A stretch of 64,000 bases of DNA from an uncultured bacterium (GTDB lineage Bacteria > Cyanobacteriota > Vampirovibrionia > Gastranaerophilales > Gastranaerophilaceae). The position numbers and the translations under genes are program-made. The stretch lies in NCBI GenBank assembly GCA_949288725.1, contig CASELF010000056.1:1-64000 (forward strand), written 5' to 3'. This document shows, piece after piece, positions 43,328 to 50,842 of this stretch. Each line of letters begins with the position of its first letter. The first letter of the stretch is position 1. Under the pieces are notes generated by a model, which saw nothing but the letters and a program-made list of their open reading frames with translations, had not been told where the DNA came from and made no database searches.

Positions 43328-44344
43328 ATGCCGAAAAAAATATTTGCAATAATATTAAATATATTTTTATGTGTCGGATTATGCCATGCAACAGAAACAA
43401 AACTTGATACAATTAATGGCATCAATCAACTGGAAAAAAAGATGAATATACAATTCATCAACAAACTTCAAGCAACAGCAGACAACGATGGAATAAGTTT
43501 TTCTTCAAACTGGCCTGATGAATATTTCAGCAAGCAAAAGAAACAAGCATATTTATACATTGCCCAAAACGGAATAAATACATTGGAATTGATTATGTTC
43601 AACATAATATCTCCAAGCGACAAATGTTTTACAGGCGATAACCCGAATTTTTGCATTCCTGAAATAACACCGGAAATAGAAAAATTCTCATACCAAAACA
43701 GATTTTTAAAAGAATGGATCCCCAATTTTATAGAAAATAAAAATAATTTTGCAAAATCAGAAATCCTAATCCAAAACGGGAAATATTTTGATACTAAAAA
43801 TATAACCCTTTTAAAACATTCTACCCCTGACAACACTTACAAAAGTTGCACCTATGACCAAGACGGTTTTGTTGAGGAATGCAAAACTTTTTATAAAAGG
43901 CATGATGAACTTAAATACCTAGAAAAACTCGACAGAAAACCAAATATTGCAAATAACCATATATATCGTTACGTAAAATTTTCACCACAAGGAAATAAAA
44001 TGGAAGAATATTACTATTCAAGCGGAAAACATATAGTTTACTCTCCGAAAGGTGAAATTCAAAAATATACCCAACTTAACCAAGATAAATTTAAGTTCTA
44101 TGACAAAGACTTTCAAGATCTGTATGTTGAAACAGAATTTCTACGTGACGAAAACGGGAAAATAACAGAAGAAAGAATTTATGATCGCAACCACAGACTA
44201 ATAAGAGATTACAGCGCTACATATAAAGAAAACGATATAATAAACGAAATTCTAGTAAAAGATTTCATAAATAATGCAAAATGGACAATCCGTCCTATAG
44301 GAATAGATGATATTGTATATATTCCTTTTAGAATAAGAATGTAG
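43328..44344 (+). CDS. Secreted protein of unknown function
   Basis: The 338-aa protein has a signal peptide (MPKKIFAIILNIFLCVGLCH, cleavage near ATE). The rest is hydrophilic, Lys/Asn/Tyr-rich. From about residue 225 it has short strands with turns (YVKFSPQGNKMEEYYYSSGK, FLRDENGKITEERIYDRNHR) like toxin- or MORN-type beta-hairpin repeats. No family is recognised. GAGGATAT lies upstream but far from the ATG. It stands between two + strand genes with separate leaders. Confidence 0.7.
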   Translation: MPKKIFAIILNIFLCVGLCHATETKLDTINGINQLEKKMNIQFINKLQATADNDGISFSSNWPDEYFSKQKKQAYLYIAQNGINTLELIMFNIISPSDKCFTGDNPNFCIPEITPEIEKFSYQNRFLKEWIPNFIENKNNFAKSEILIQNGKYFDTKNITLLKHSTPDNTYKSCTYDQDGFVEECKTFYKRHDELKYLEKLDRKPNIANNHIYRYVKFSPQGNKMEEYYYSSGKHIVYSPKGEIQKYTQLNQDKFKFYDKDFQDLYVETEFLRDENGKITEERIYDRNHRLIRDYSATYKENDIINEILVKDFINNAKWTIRPIGIDDIVYIPFRIRM

Positions 44345-44429
44345 TAGCAAATTTTTTTCTTTTGTTCTATTATAATTTTGGCTGTGATATATATAATGAT
44401 ATCGTAGCAGATATAACGGAATTTAAATT

Positions 44430-45140
44430 ATGCCAATAGATATAATTACTCCGAATATAACCCACCAATACTGTATGTCAAATTTTCAAGCGGGGAAACG
44501 AGAAATTTCATACGGTCAGATTAATATGCCAAGAAAAAATCCGGAAAGTAAACTTACCACAAAAGATAAAATAAAGGCTGGCCTAGGTTCTTCAATAGGT
44601 GTAGCAATTCCATTAGCAATGTTTATGAAAAAACAAAACACTAAAAATATCTTCCATGTAAAATACGGGCTTAAAGAAATGCTAATAATGGCAGCCTGTG
44701 GAAACATTGGGGGAATATTATTAAGTTCAATAGGCGATAAAAAGGAAGATAAAATAAAAAAATGGAAAGAAGGGGCTTTCCAAATGGCATTAACAACAAT
44801 CCCAATGCTATTAATAGATAATATTATCGCATTTTGTGAAAAATCAAAAAATCCTAAAATAAATAACAACTTAACTAAAATAGCAGGTTCAATAGCAGGC
44901 GTTATAATAGGTTCAAATGCCTCACTTGAGATATTTAACAAATTAAGAGGTCAAAAAGATGCTAAAAAACCTGAAAGAGAACTTAAATGGATAGATATGA
45001 TTTCAAATCTTGATGATGCAGTTGCAATATGTGTATTGGCAAAAATTCCTTTTGCAGACAAAATCCATATAGAAAGAGCATTACCGTTCATATATGCCTT
45101 TTGCGGCTACCGTTCAGGCACAGGCGAAAATCGTTATTAA
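44430..45140 (+). CDS. Membrane protein of unknown function
   Basis: The 236-aa protein has hydrophobic segments at about residues 50-68 (AGLGSSIGVAIPLAMFM), 84-104 (LIMAACGNIGGILLSSI), 118-136 (ALTTIPMLLIDNIIAF) and 152-170 (IAGSIAGVIIGSNASL), separated by Lys-rich loops. The soluble start ends in REISYGQINMP. I recognise no family; the layout is like the membrane protein at 27206. Upstream is a TATATAAT box near 44387. Its 3' end overlaps the convergent hydrolase remnant by 4 bases. Confidence 0.65.
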   Translation: MPIDIITPNITHQYCMSNFQAGKREISYGQINMPRKNPESKLTTKDKIKAGLGSSIGVAIPLAMFMKKQNTKNIFHVKYGLKEMLIMAACGNIGGILLSSIGDKKEDKIKKWKEGAFQMALTTIPMLLIDNIIAFCEKSKNPKINNNLTKIAGSIAGVIIGSNASLEIFNKLRGQKDAKKPERELKWIDMISNLDDAVAICVLAKIPFADKIHIERALPFIYAFCGYRSGTGENRY

Positions 45141-45858
45141 TCTTTCATCAACCATTTTTTGCACAATTTAACAAACTTCATCGGGTAATCGTTAAACAAA
45201 TCTTCTGCATGATTTGCATTTTCAAATAACTTATAAGATTTTTCACATACAGCCTCTTTATATAAAAGTTCTGTATGCCAAGGGAAAACAGTAGGATCAT
45301 TTTCACCTGCCAAAAATAATGTTGGAGATTTAACATTTTTAATAACATCGATTGGTCTTTTTTAGGCAAAAAAGGATTTCCTGCTCTGATTGTAACCCAT
45401 CTTTTAGGTTCGAATTTTTGAAACAATGTAGGATACCAGGCATGCGGTGAATACATATGATTTTCGATTTTATAAAAATCAACAGGTGCAGAAACAACTA
45501 TATTTTTCTTTATTCCAAAATCTTTCGAACTATGAAGAACAACCAATGCTCCTCCAAGAGAAAAACCCATTAACGAAACTTTTTTATAATTCTTTTTAGC
45601 AAATTCAACAACTATATCCAAATCTTTTTCTTCATTTGCTGTAAACGTATAAAATCCGCTGCTTTTCCCATGACCTCTAAAATCCATTGATATAACATCA
45701 CAAAAAGACTTAAATGTATCAGCAATATTTGTAATAGATTTGGAATCCTTAGTCATAAACCACCCCGGACAAATAATAACGACTTCATCTTTATTATTTA
45801 TATAGTGGTTTACCTTTATTTCAATATTATCTTCTGTTTTCAGAAGCACTTCGTTCAA
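45137..45858 (-). pseudogene. Alpha/beta hydrolase broken by one frameshift
   Basis: Reading from 45858, the protein has the hydrolase fold with ICPGWFM (oxyanion region), DFRGHGKS and the nucleophile elbow MGFSLGGALV. After AGNPFLPKK (near 45370) this frame leaves the family and runs to a stop at 45178. A shift of one base restores it: PIDVIKNVKSPTLFLAGEND, then FENANHAEDLF and a stop at 45137, giving the catalytic Asp and His. The break lies in CTTTTTTAGGCAAAAAAGG (six T, six A), where one base appears lost. It may be a true mutation, a phase-variable tract, or a sequencing error. GAAAATTG-type weak ribosome site. Confidence 0.85.
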
Positions 45859-45861
45859 TTT

Positions 45862-46524
45862 TTATAGACCTCCTGAATTCATTAACTCAGAAAAACTATT
45901 AATCAATTCCTCCTTATTCAAAATTTTACATGCCTGACCACCAACAAGAAGTGATATTAATTTTTCTTCTTCAGGAGTTAATTCAGTTTTTTTCTGGGTA
46001 TATTTTTTTTCAGGAGATTCAAGCATTTGAGAAATCATAACTTCGTTTCTTTCTCCGCGTGCAATAATTGCAGCAACAATAGTATTCAAATCACCCTTAG
46101 TGAAATTACATTCAATTTTCGGTTCAAATTTACTTATTGTTTCATCAGGAATATTTAATTCAAAAACTTCTTTAATATCTTTCCCTAATCCACCAATTTT
46201 TCCTGTCAAAGCATAATTACATTTCTTTTCGACCCAACCGTTTATATCAATTTTTAAATCAAGTTTCAAGCCAAAAATGTCCATACTCTGGCTATAATGT
46301 AAAGGCTCACATGTTCTTATATTATTAAGATAACGATTTGTTAACTCTTCTGCTTTTTCTACCAACACAGCATTTTCAGCAGCCTTTTTAGTAACAATTT
46401 GATTAACAGTACCCTTGTTAATATCCTTTTGATTATCAACATTTACTGCAGAAAGCGCATTCCCTACAGGTTGTATTGCCGCAAATATTGCTAACACCGT
46501 TAGTATTGTTAAAATCTTTTTCAT
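45862..46524 (-). CDS. Secreted protein of unknown function, paralog A
   Basis: The 220-aa protein has a signal peptide (MKKILTILTVLAIFAAIQPV, cleavage near NALSA). The mature part has the pattern LNNIRTCEP ... LKLDLKIDINGWVEKKCNY ... KIECNFTKGDLNTIV and a final C before the end (GGQACKIL). The same order (MTCTP, KINGWQKDKCEVD, KCSFTKQQLESV, EGACSL) occurs in the next gene upstream. Four conserved Cys suggest two disulfides. The start at 46524 is chosen by the signal peptide. Only 3 bp separate it from the hydrolase remnant. Confidence 0.7.
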   Translation of the reverse strand: MKKILTILTVLAIFAAIQPVGNALSAVNVDNQKDINKGTVNQIVTKKAAENAVLVEKAEELTNRYLNNIRTCEPLHYSQSMDIFGLKLDLKIDINGWVEKKCNYALTGKIGGLGKDIKEVFELNIPDETISKFEPKIECNFTKGDLNTIVAAIIARGERNEVMISQMLESPEKKYTQKKTELTPEEEKLISLLVGGQACKILNKEELINSFSELMNSGGL

Positions 46525-46557
46525 ACTCAAATATCCTCTATATTCCATTCCTAAAAA

Positions 46558-47163
46558 CTACAGTCCCAAAAGTCCAAAACCCTTCAAATTAATAGGTCTG
46601 TTATTCCCAGTTGTCAAACTACAAGCACCTTCTTTAAATATAATATTCATAAGAGCCTCATCATTTGCAGACATATTAGTAAATTCTGAAAGATCAATTT
46701 CATCAGGATTTTTTAACATCTTGCTACCTCTTTTACGTGCTTCCTCCTGCAATATTGAATCGCCAACACTTTCGAGTTGTTGCTTTGTGAATGAACATTT
46801 AGCAAAAGATTGATTATTTGAATCTACATCAGATACAGGACCATCAATTGACTGATATGTCAGTGTAACAGTAACTTTTGCGTTAAAATCAACTTCGCAT
46901 TTATCTTTTTGCCAACCATTAATCTTAATAACAAAATTAAAAGGAAAACCTAAAAATGCAGAATTAAGCGTTTCTGAATATGGTGTACAAGTCATAATAT
47001 TATTAGCAAGTTTTGAACTTACAGTAGTATTTGAAATAGTATTTGCAGCAGGTGTTTTCTTGGTTTGTTGCGGCACTGCCCTTCTTGTTGTAACGACTTC
47101 TGCAACAGCACTTGTACATATAAGTATTGTTAACAAAGAAGCAATCAAATATATCTTTTTCAT
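46558..47163 (-). CDS. Secreted protein of unknown function, paralog B
   Basis: The 201-aa protein has a signal peptide (MKKIYLIASLLTILICTSAVA, cleavage near AEV), a Thr/Pro/Asn-rich stretch, then the conserved block NNIMTCTPYSETLN, FVIKINGWQKDKCEVDF, KCSFTKQQLESVGDS and KEGACSLTTG shared with paralog A. The ATG at 47163 has AGGAG 8 bp upstream; the GTG two codons earlier is too close. It heads the unit B-A-hydrolase. A tandem duplication is the simplest origin. Confidence 0.7.
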   Translation of the reverse strand: MKKIYLIASLLTILICTSAVAEVVTTRRAVPQQTKKTPAANTISNTTVSSKLANNIMTCTPYSETLNSAFLGFPFNFVIKINGWQKDKCEVDFNAKVTVTLTYQSIDGPVSDVDSNNQSFAKCSFTKQQLESVGDSILQEEARKRGSKMLKNPDEIDLSEFTNMSANDEALMNIIFKEGACSLTTGNNRPINLKGFGLLGL

Positions 47164-47272
47164 ACGCACGGCTCCTAATATTAATCTTTAGTTATATTAT
47201 ACCAATATTTTGAAAATTTGTTATAATAATTTTATGACATTTTAGCATAAATAAAAGAAGAAAGAGTAAAAT

Positions 47273-47989
47273 ATGAGCAAAGATCTACTTATAAATAATG
47301 AATTGCTTATGATTGGAGCAGGAATACTTATAATTGGAGTAGTTCTGGCATCATATTCATATTCGACATATATCGAAATGCAAAAATTGAGTGAACGTAT
47401 AGATTTTGAAACAGTCGACAAAAATAACCAAATTTCAACCTCTGACAAATATTACAAATACATGGAATATGCAGACTTTTTAAATTCTAAATTGAAAAAA
47501 AACAGCAAAGTTCCTCTAAAAAGAATATCTTGTGTCTATCTTGATTATGCACAGCATAATGCCGTTGAAATGTATTATCTGACAAAAAACAAAATGCCAT
47601 ACGATCCTAACAAAACAAAATTTGCAACTGATAATATTCAAAATTTGTACGATTTAACTAACAGTTATAAAACCTGCAAACAAAGTTCTGACTATAAGAC
47701 TACTTTAGAAGAACTTTTGGAAGATGCTAAAAATTCAGAAAAAGAAAGACTTGAAGCAGATGAACGCTTGGATGAATTTCTATACGGCAACAGTCCGATT
47801 ATTCCTCAACAAGAAGCACCTGAGCCTATTCAAGAAACAGCACCACCTCTAGAGCAAACTTCAACAACAAGTTCAAACCAACCACAGCCCAATTATATAG
47901 ATAACAATGGTAATGCCCAAACATTAACACCTGAACAAATTGAATACATCAATAAACAACAAGCATCTCATAAAAATTCTGCCGAATAA
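47273..47989 (+). CDS. Membrane-anchored protein with disordered tail
   Basis: The 238-aa protein has one membrane helix (residues 12-30, MIGAGILIIGVVLASYSYS), a Lys/Tyr-rich helical domain with two Cys (about 85 and 136), and a Pro/Gln/Thr-rich tail from about 180. No family is recognised. The short polar head suggests the tail faces outward. The ribosome site AAGAAAGAG is close to the ATG. It converges exactly on the stop codon of the 56-aa gene. Confidence 0.6.
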   Translation: MSKDLLINNELLMIGAGILIIGVVLASYSYSTYIEMQKLSERIDFETVDKNNQISTSDKYYKYMEYADFLNSKLKKNSKVPLKRISCVYLDYAQHNAVEMYYLTKNKMPYDPNKTKFATDNIQNLYDLTNSYKTCKQSSDYKTTLEELLEDAKNSEKERLEADERLDEFLYGNSPIIPQQEAPEPIQETAPPLEQTSTTSSNQPQPNYIDNNGNAQTLTPEQIEYINKQQASHKNSAE

Positions 47990-48160
47990 TTAATCAATAT
48001 CTTCAGGTATGTATAATGGATTCTGCGTTAGAATTTCTCTTGTATGTTCATAACAACAAGATTTGTTTGTTGTTAACCTTTGATATTCTCTTACAATATT
48101 TAATACATCATCAACGGATAATCTAACCATTCTTCTTTGTGATTCAATAATTTTTGCCAT
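47990..48160 (-). CDS. Unknown 56-aa protein
   Basis: A small gene starting MAKIIESQRRMVRLSVDDVL and ending NPLYIPEDID. It is basic in the first third, with SCCYEH in the middle (two adjacent Cys). GAAAGGA stands 8 bp before the ATG. Codon use matches neighbours. The helical basic start resembles small DNA-binding or adaptor proteins, but no family is recognised. The ribosome site lies in one arm of a long hairpin (48165-48199). Confidence 0.6.
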   Translation of the reverse strand: MAKIIESQRRMVRLSVDDVLNIVREYQRLTTNKSCCYEHTREILTQNPLYIPEDID

Positions 48161-48164
48161 AAAT

Positions 48165-48199
48165 AAAATCCTTTCGATATCAATATCGGAAAGGATTTT
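48165..48199 (-). terminator. Long hairpin: terminator of the LysM gene or attenuator of the 56-aa gene
   Basis: A 16-bp inverted repeat with one bulge, arms AAAATCCTTTCGATAT and its complement, has a 2-nt gap. On the minus strand it ends TTTTATTT immediately before the 56-aa gene's ATG and includes that gene's ribosome site GAAAGGA. A sigma28-like pair TAAAGACC-N12-TCCGATAT (48183-48210) overlaps it. Confidence 0.6.
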
Positions 48200-48265
48200 A
48201 TCGGTCTTTAATTTATCATTTACCAGATTTAGATTTTTTTATTAAGATTATAACTTATTTTATAA

Positions 48266-49870
48266 TTAGTGCCAGCCTTTTTCAATATCCCATTGTGCTC
48301 GAGGCATAGAATTCCAATCATAAGTTTTATATTCTGTTTTTGTAGCTTCCGGTTTTTTGTAAGGAACTCCTTGCCAAGTCTTTTGCCAAAGTTCAGGGTC
48401 AACTTGTTGAACATATTCTGGTTTTAGATTAGTTCCGTCTTTTGCGTAAAAATTCCAAGTATCGCCATTTTTCTCTGCCCAACGACCTGATTTACTTTGA
48501 ATTCTTGTTCCTTGTGAACTGTAACGACCATTTTTGATTTCTGTAGTATTTATTGTGTTATGAACGCCTTTAAATTCTTTTTCGCTCATTGGGTTACCAT
48601 CTTTATCAAAATATTGAAGTTTTCCATCTTTACCCTTGGTTATAAAATCTCCATTTTCTGCTGTATAAATAGAATCGTCTATATTACCTTTTGCAGAAGT
48701 ACCATTTTCATTATTGTCTTCAGGAACTTTATTGCTATCCTCTGAAACTTCTTCAGTACTATCACCATACTTGATAACATCACCAGGTTTGATAAGAACT
48801 TTAGTATTCTTACTATCAGAGTAATTCAATCCATTAACTTCCATCAAACGTTTTGTTTCTGCTAAAATTTCAGCATTTGTAGGTGCTGTACCATTCTTCT
48901 CTTTAAGATGTTGTTTTGCAATATTCCATAGATTATCACCAGATTTTACTGTGTAAGTATCATTTTTATTTGTTTTACCAGTACCATCTGTTCCTTCAGG
49001 TTTACCAGTACCATTTGTTCCATCTGTTTTACCAGTACCATTTGTTCCATCAGGTTTGCCAGTGCCATCTGTTCCATCAGGTTTGCCAGTGCCATCTGTT
49101 CCATCTGGTTTACCAGTACCATTTGTTCCATCAGGTTTGCCAGTGCCATTTGTTCCATCAGGTTTACCAGTGCCATCTGTTCCATCAGGTTTACCAGTAC
49201 CATTTGTTCCATCAGGTTTACCAGTGCCATCTGTTCCATCAGGTTTGCCAGTGCCATTTGTTCCATCAGGTTTGCCAGTACCATTTGTTCCATCAGGTTT
49301 GCCAGTGCCATTTGTTCCATCAGGTTTGCCAGTACCATTTGTTCCATCAGGTTTGCCTGCTCCATCTGCATTTTCAGTACCTGTTGTTGGGACAGAAGAA
49401 TTATCACCTTTCATAGCACTAACAACTTGCTCGTATGTGGCCTTTTCTAACTTAGTTTGACCGTCTTTTGTAGCAACTGTATATGTACCATCAGGATTTT
49501 GTACTATATTATATTTTGAACCATATAATGTTTGTAAATTTTGTAATCCGTTGGCAGCAGGTTGAGCACCAAAACCGCCATAATTACCAAATCCACCCAT
49601 ACCGTATTGCGGAGCATAAGAAACTGCAGGTTGGTTTTTACGAGTAAGCCATCCGAATAAGCCGCCTAAAACAAAACCAACACCGCCGGAAATCAATGCC
49701 CCTGTAGGATTGAACCCACAACAATGATGAGTTGGAGGTGCTACAAGAAATATTGGAGTTCTTGCCATTGGGAATCTGGCAACAGGCATCATTTTTGTTG
49801 CCGGTCTATAAACCGGTGCGCCAACTTGAAATCTATTTGCAAATGCTCGTCCCATGCCAAACATGCCCAT
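48266..49870 (-). CDS. LysM protein with tandem GKPDGTNGT repeats
   Basis: The 534-aa protein starts MGMFGMGRAFANRF. Residues about 57-77 form a glycine-zipper membrane segment (GALISGGVGFVLGGLFGWL). Fourteen nine-residue repeats of the type GTGKPDGTN/D follow (residues 170-295), then a LysM domain (TYTVKSGDNLWNIAKQHL ... KVLIKPGDVIKYG) that should bind peptidoglycan, and a polar 150-residue tail (GDTWNFYAKDGTNL). The start at 49870 has AAGGA 9 bp upstream; an upstream ATG at 49900 has none. The promoter region shares a module with the gene at 30885. A wall-linked surface protein is likely. Confidence 0.85.
   Translation of the reverse strand: MGMFGMGRAFANRFQVGAPVYRPATKMMPVARFPMARTPIFLVAPPTHHCCGFNPTGALISGGVGFVLGGLFGWLTRKNQPAVSYAPQYGMGGFGNYGGFGAQPAANGLQNLQTLYGSKYNIVQNPDGTYTVATKDGQTKLEKATYEQVVSAMKGDNSSVPTTGTENADGAGKPDGTNGTGKPDGTNGTGKPDGTNGTGKPDGTNGTGKPDGTDGTGKPDGTNGTGKPDGTDGTGKPDGTNGTGKPDGTNGTGKPDGTDGTGKPDGTDGTGKPDGTNGTGKTDGTNGTGKPEGTDGTGKTNKNDTYTVKSGDNLWNIAKQHLKEKNGTAPTNAEILAETKRLMEVNGLNYSDSKNTKVLIKPGDVIKYGDSTEEVSEDSNKVPEDNNENGTSAKGNIDDSIYTAENGDFITKGKDGKLQYFDKDGNPMSEKEFKGVHNTINTTEIKNGRYSSQGTRIQSKSGRWAEKNGDTWNFYAKDGTNLKPEYVQQVDPELWQKTWQGVPYKKPEATKTEYKTYDWNSMPRAQWDIEKGWH
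48986..49363 (-). repeat. 27-bp tandem coding repeat (GTGKPDGTN x14)
   Basis: Fourteen in-frame 27-bp units within the LysM protein, differing mainly by N/D at the last position and by a few synonymous changes (TTTGCC/TTTACC, CCATTT/CCATCT). The last two units are diverged (KTD, KPE) and a partial fifteenth follows. Confidence 0.97.
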
Positions 49871-49887
49871 CTTATCAGTCCTTATAT

Positions 49888-49930
49888 TTTGTACTCTCAT
49901 ATATATAAAGTATATATAAGTTAGATAATT
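49888..49930 (-). promoter_or_regulatory. Shared promoter-region module, copy at 49.9 kb
   Basis: Minus strand GCAATTAT, 11 bp, ATACTTTATATATATG, just upstream of the LysM-repeat gene. The same sequence and spacing stand before the gene at 30885. Confidence 0.5.
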
Positions 49931-49999
49931 GCTATATTGTAAACAAATTGTTACAATTATTTTAAAGTAATTATGAATTGGGACTTTAAGAAGAAAGAG

Positions 50000-50024
50000 G
50001 GTAAATATTTTTTTAATATTTACC
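50000..50024. terminator. Weak terminator after the 220-aa gene
   Basis: Inverted repeat GGTAAATATT / AATATTTACC with loop TTTTT, 20 bp beyond the stop of the minus-strand gene. The stem is AT-rich and no strong T-run follows. Confidence 0.45.
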
Positions 50025-50044
50025 CCCCAATAAATATATACACC

Positions 50045-50707
50045 TTAACTACTAGCAAGGAAAGATAAGAAGTTAGAGCCTAGATTACCGATTGTACTAT
50101 ACAATCCATTTAGACCACTTGAAGATCCGTTTGCTTGATAAGCATTACGATTGTAATTATTACCTGATGCAGAATTTGACTGAGCCATTTGCATATAACT
50201 TAAAATATTATTATTCATTGCGGTATTCAAGTTACTCAATAAGGTGATATAGTTCATTCTATTTCTAAGTTCATCATTATATAATTCATCTTGTTTTGTT
50301 AATAGACTTTCGCTCAAATCTGCAACAGCTTCAGACTGTTTATCTGTTATAGTATTCAAGTTATCCATGAAAATTGAATTATCCAAATTGCCAAAACGAG
50401 CAGCAATATTATCACGCAGGTCATTTATCATTGGGGTATAAATACTTTCAATTTCTTCCATGCCTGCTTTTTTATACGCATCTAACTCATCATTCCATTG
50501 TTGTTGTTTTTCATCAGAAATTGTATATAAATTAGCAAGTGAAGAAGCCAAATTATCCTGAATCCCGTCATAAATTGACTTTTCCGTAGTATTCATATTA
50601 TAAGAACTGGTCACATTATTATTTTTCTTTTTAGAAGTCGAAACGGTATTACCGTTAACAGTGACAGTTCCCGCAGAATAAGACGGGTATTTTGATGTTT
50701 TACTCAT
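50045..50707 (-). CDS. Unknown coiled-coil protein
   Basis: The 220-aa protein has a Ser/Thr/Asn-rich head of about 45 residues, a long helical middle (45-170; for example KSIYDGIQDNLASSLANL and DELYNDELRNRMNYITLL), and an Asn/Ser/Gly-rich end closing with LGSNFLSFLASS. It has no Cys and no signal peptide. The composition is like axial or tail-fibre-type structural proteins, but I know no family. AAAGGAG lies in a 12-bp palindrome before the ATG. It is divergent from uvrA and has its own promoter. Confidence 0.65.
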   Translation of the reverse strand: MSKTSKYPSYSAGTVTVNGNTVSTSKKKNNNVTSSYNMNTTEKSIYDGIQDNLASSLANLYTISDEKQQQWNDELDAYKKAGMEEIESIYTPMINDLRDNIAARFGNLDNSIFMDNLNTITDKQSEAVADLSESLLTKQDELYNDELRNRMNYITLLSNLNTAMNNNILSYMQMAQSNSASGNNYNRNAYQANGSSSGLNGLYSTIGNLGSNFLSFLASS

Positions 50708-50762
50708 ATAAAATATCTCCTTTATAAAGGAAATATCTGTAATTCAAAAAGCCGGACAATTA

Positions 50763-50790
50763 ATTATACTATTTTTATCGAATAATGTAA
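50763..50790 (-). promoter_or_regulatory. Promoter of the 220-aa gene
   Basis: Minus strand TTACAT (50785-50790), 16 bp, TATAAT (50763-50768). Confidence 0.65.
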
Positions 50791-50842
50791 AGTTAGATTG
50801 AAATTATTTGAAAATTAAATATTCTCGTATAATAATAAACGT

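Noticed and set aside
48916-49460. Long frames on both strands and in other phases across the GKPDGTNGT repeat
   Set aside because: They come from the 27-bp repeat (a multiple of three keeps all frames open); only the minus-strand LysM frame has a start with ribosome site and a domain.
49964-50060. 31-codon + strand frame after the LysM gene (MNWDFKKKEG)
   Set aside because: No ribosome site and it runs through a terminator-like hairpin into the opposite gene.
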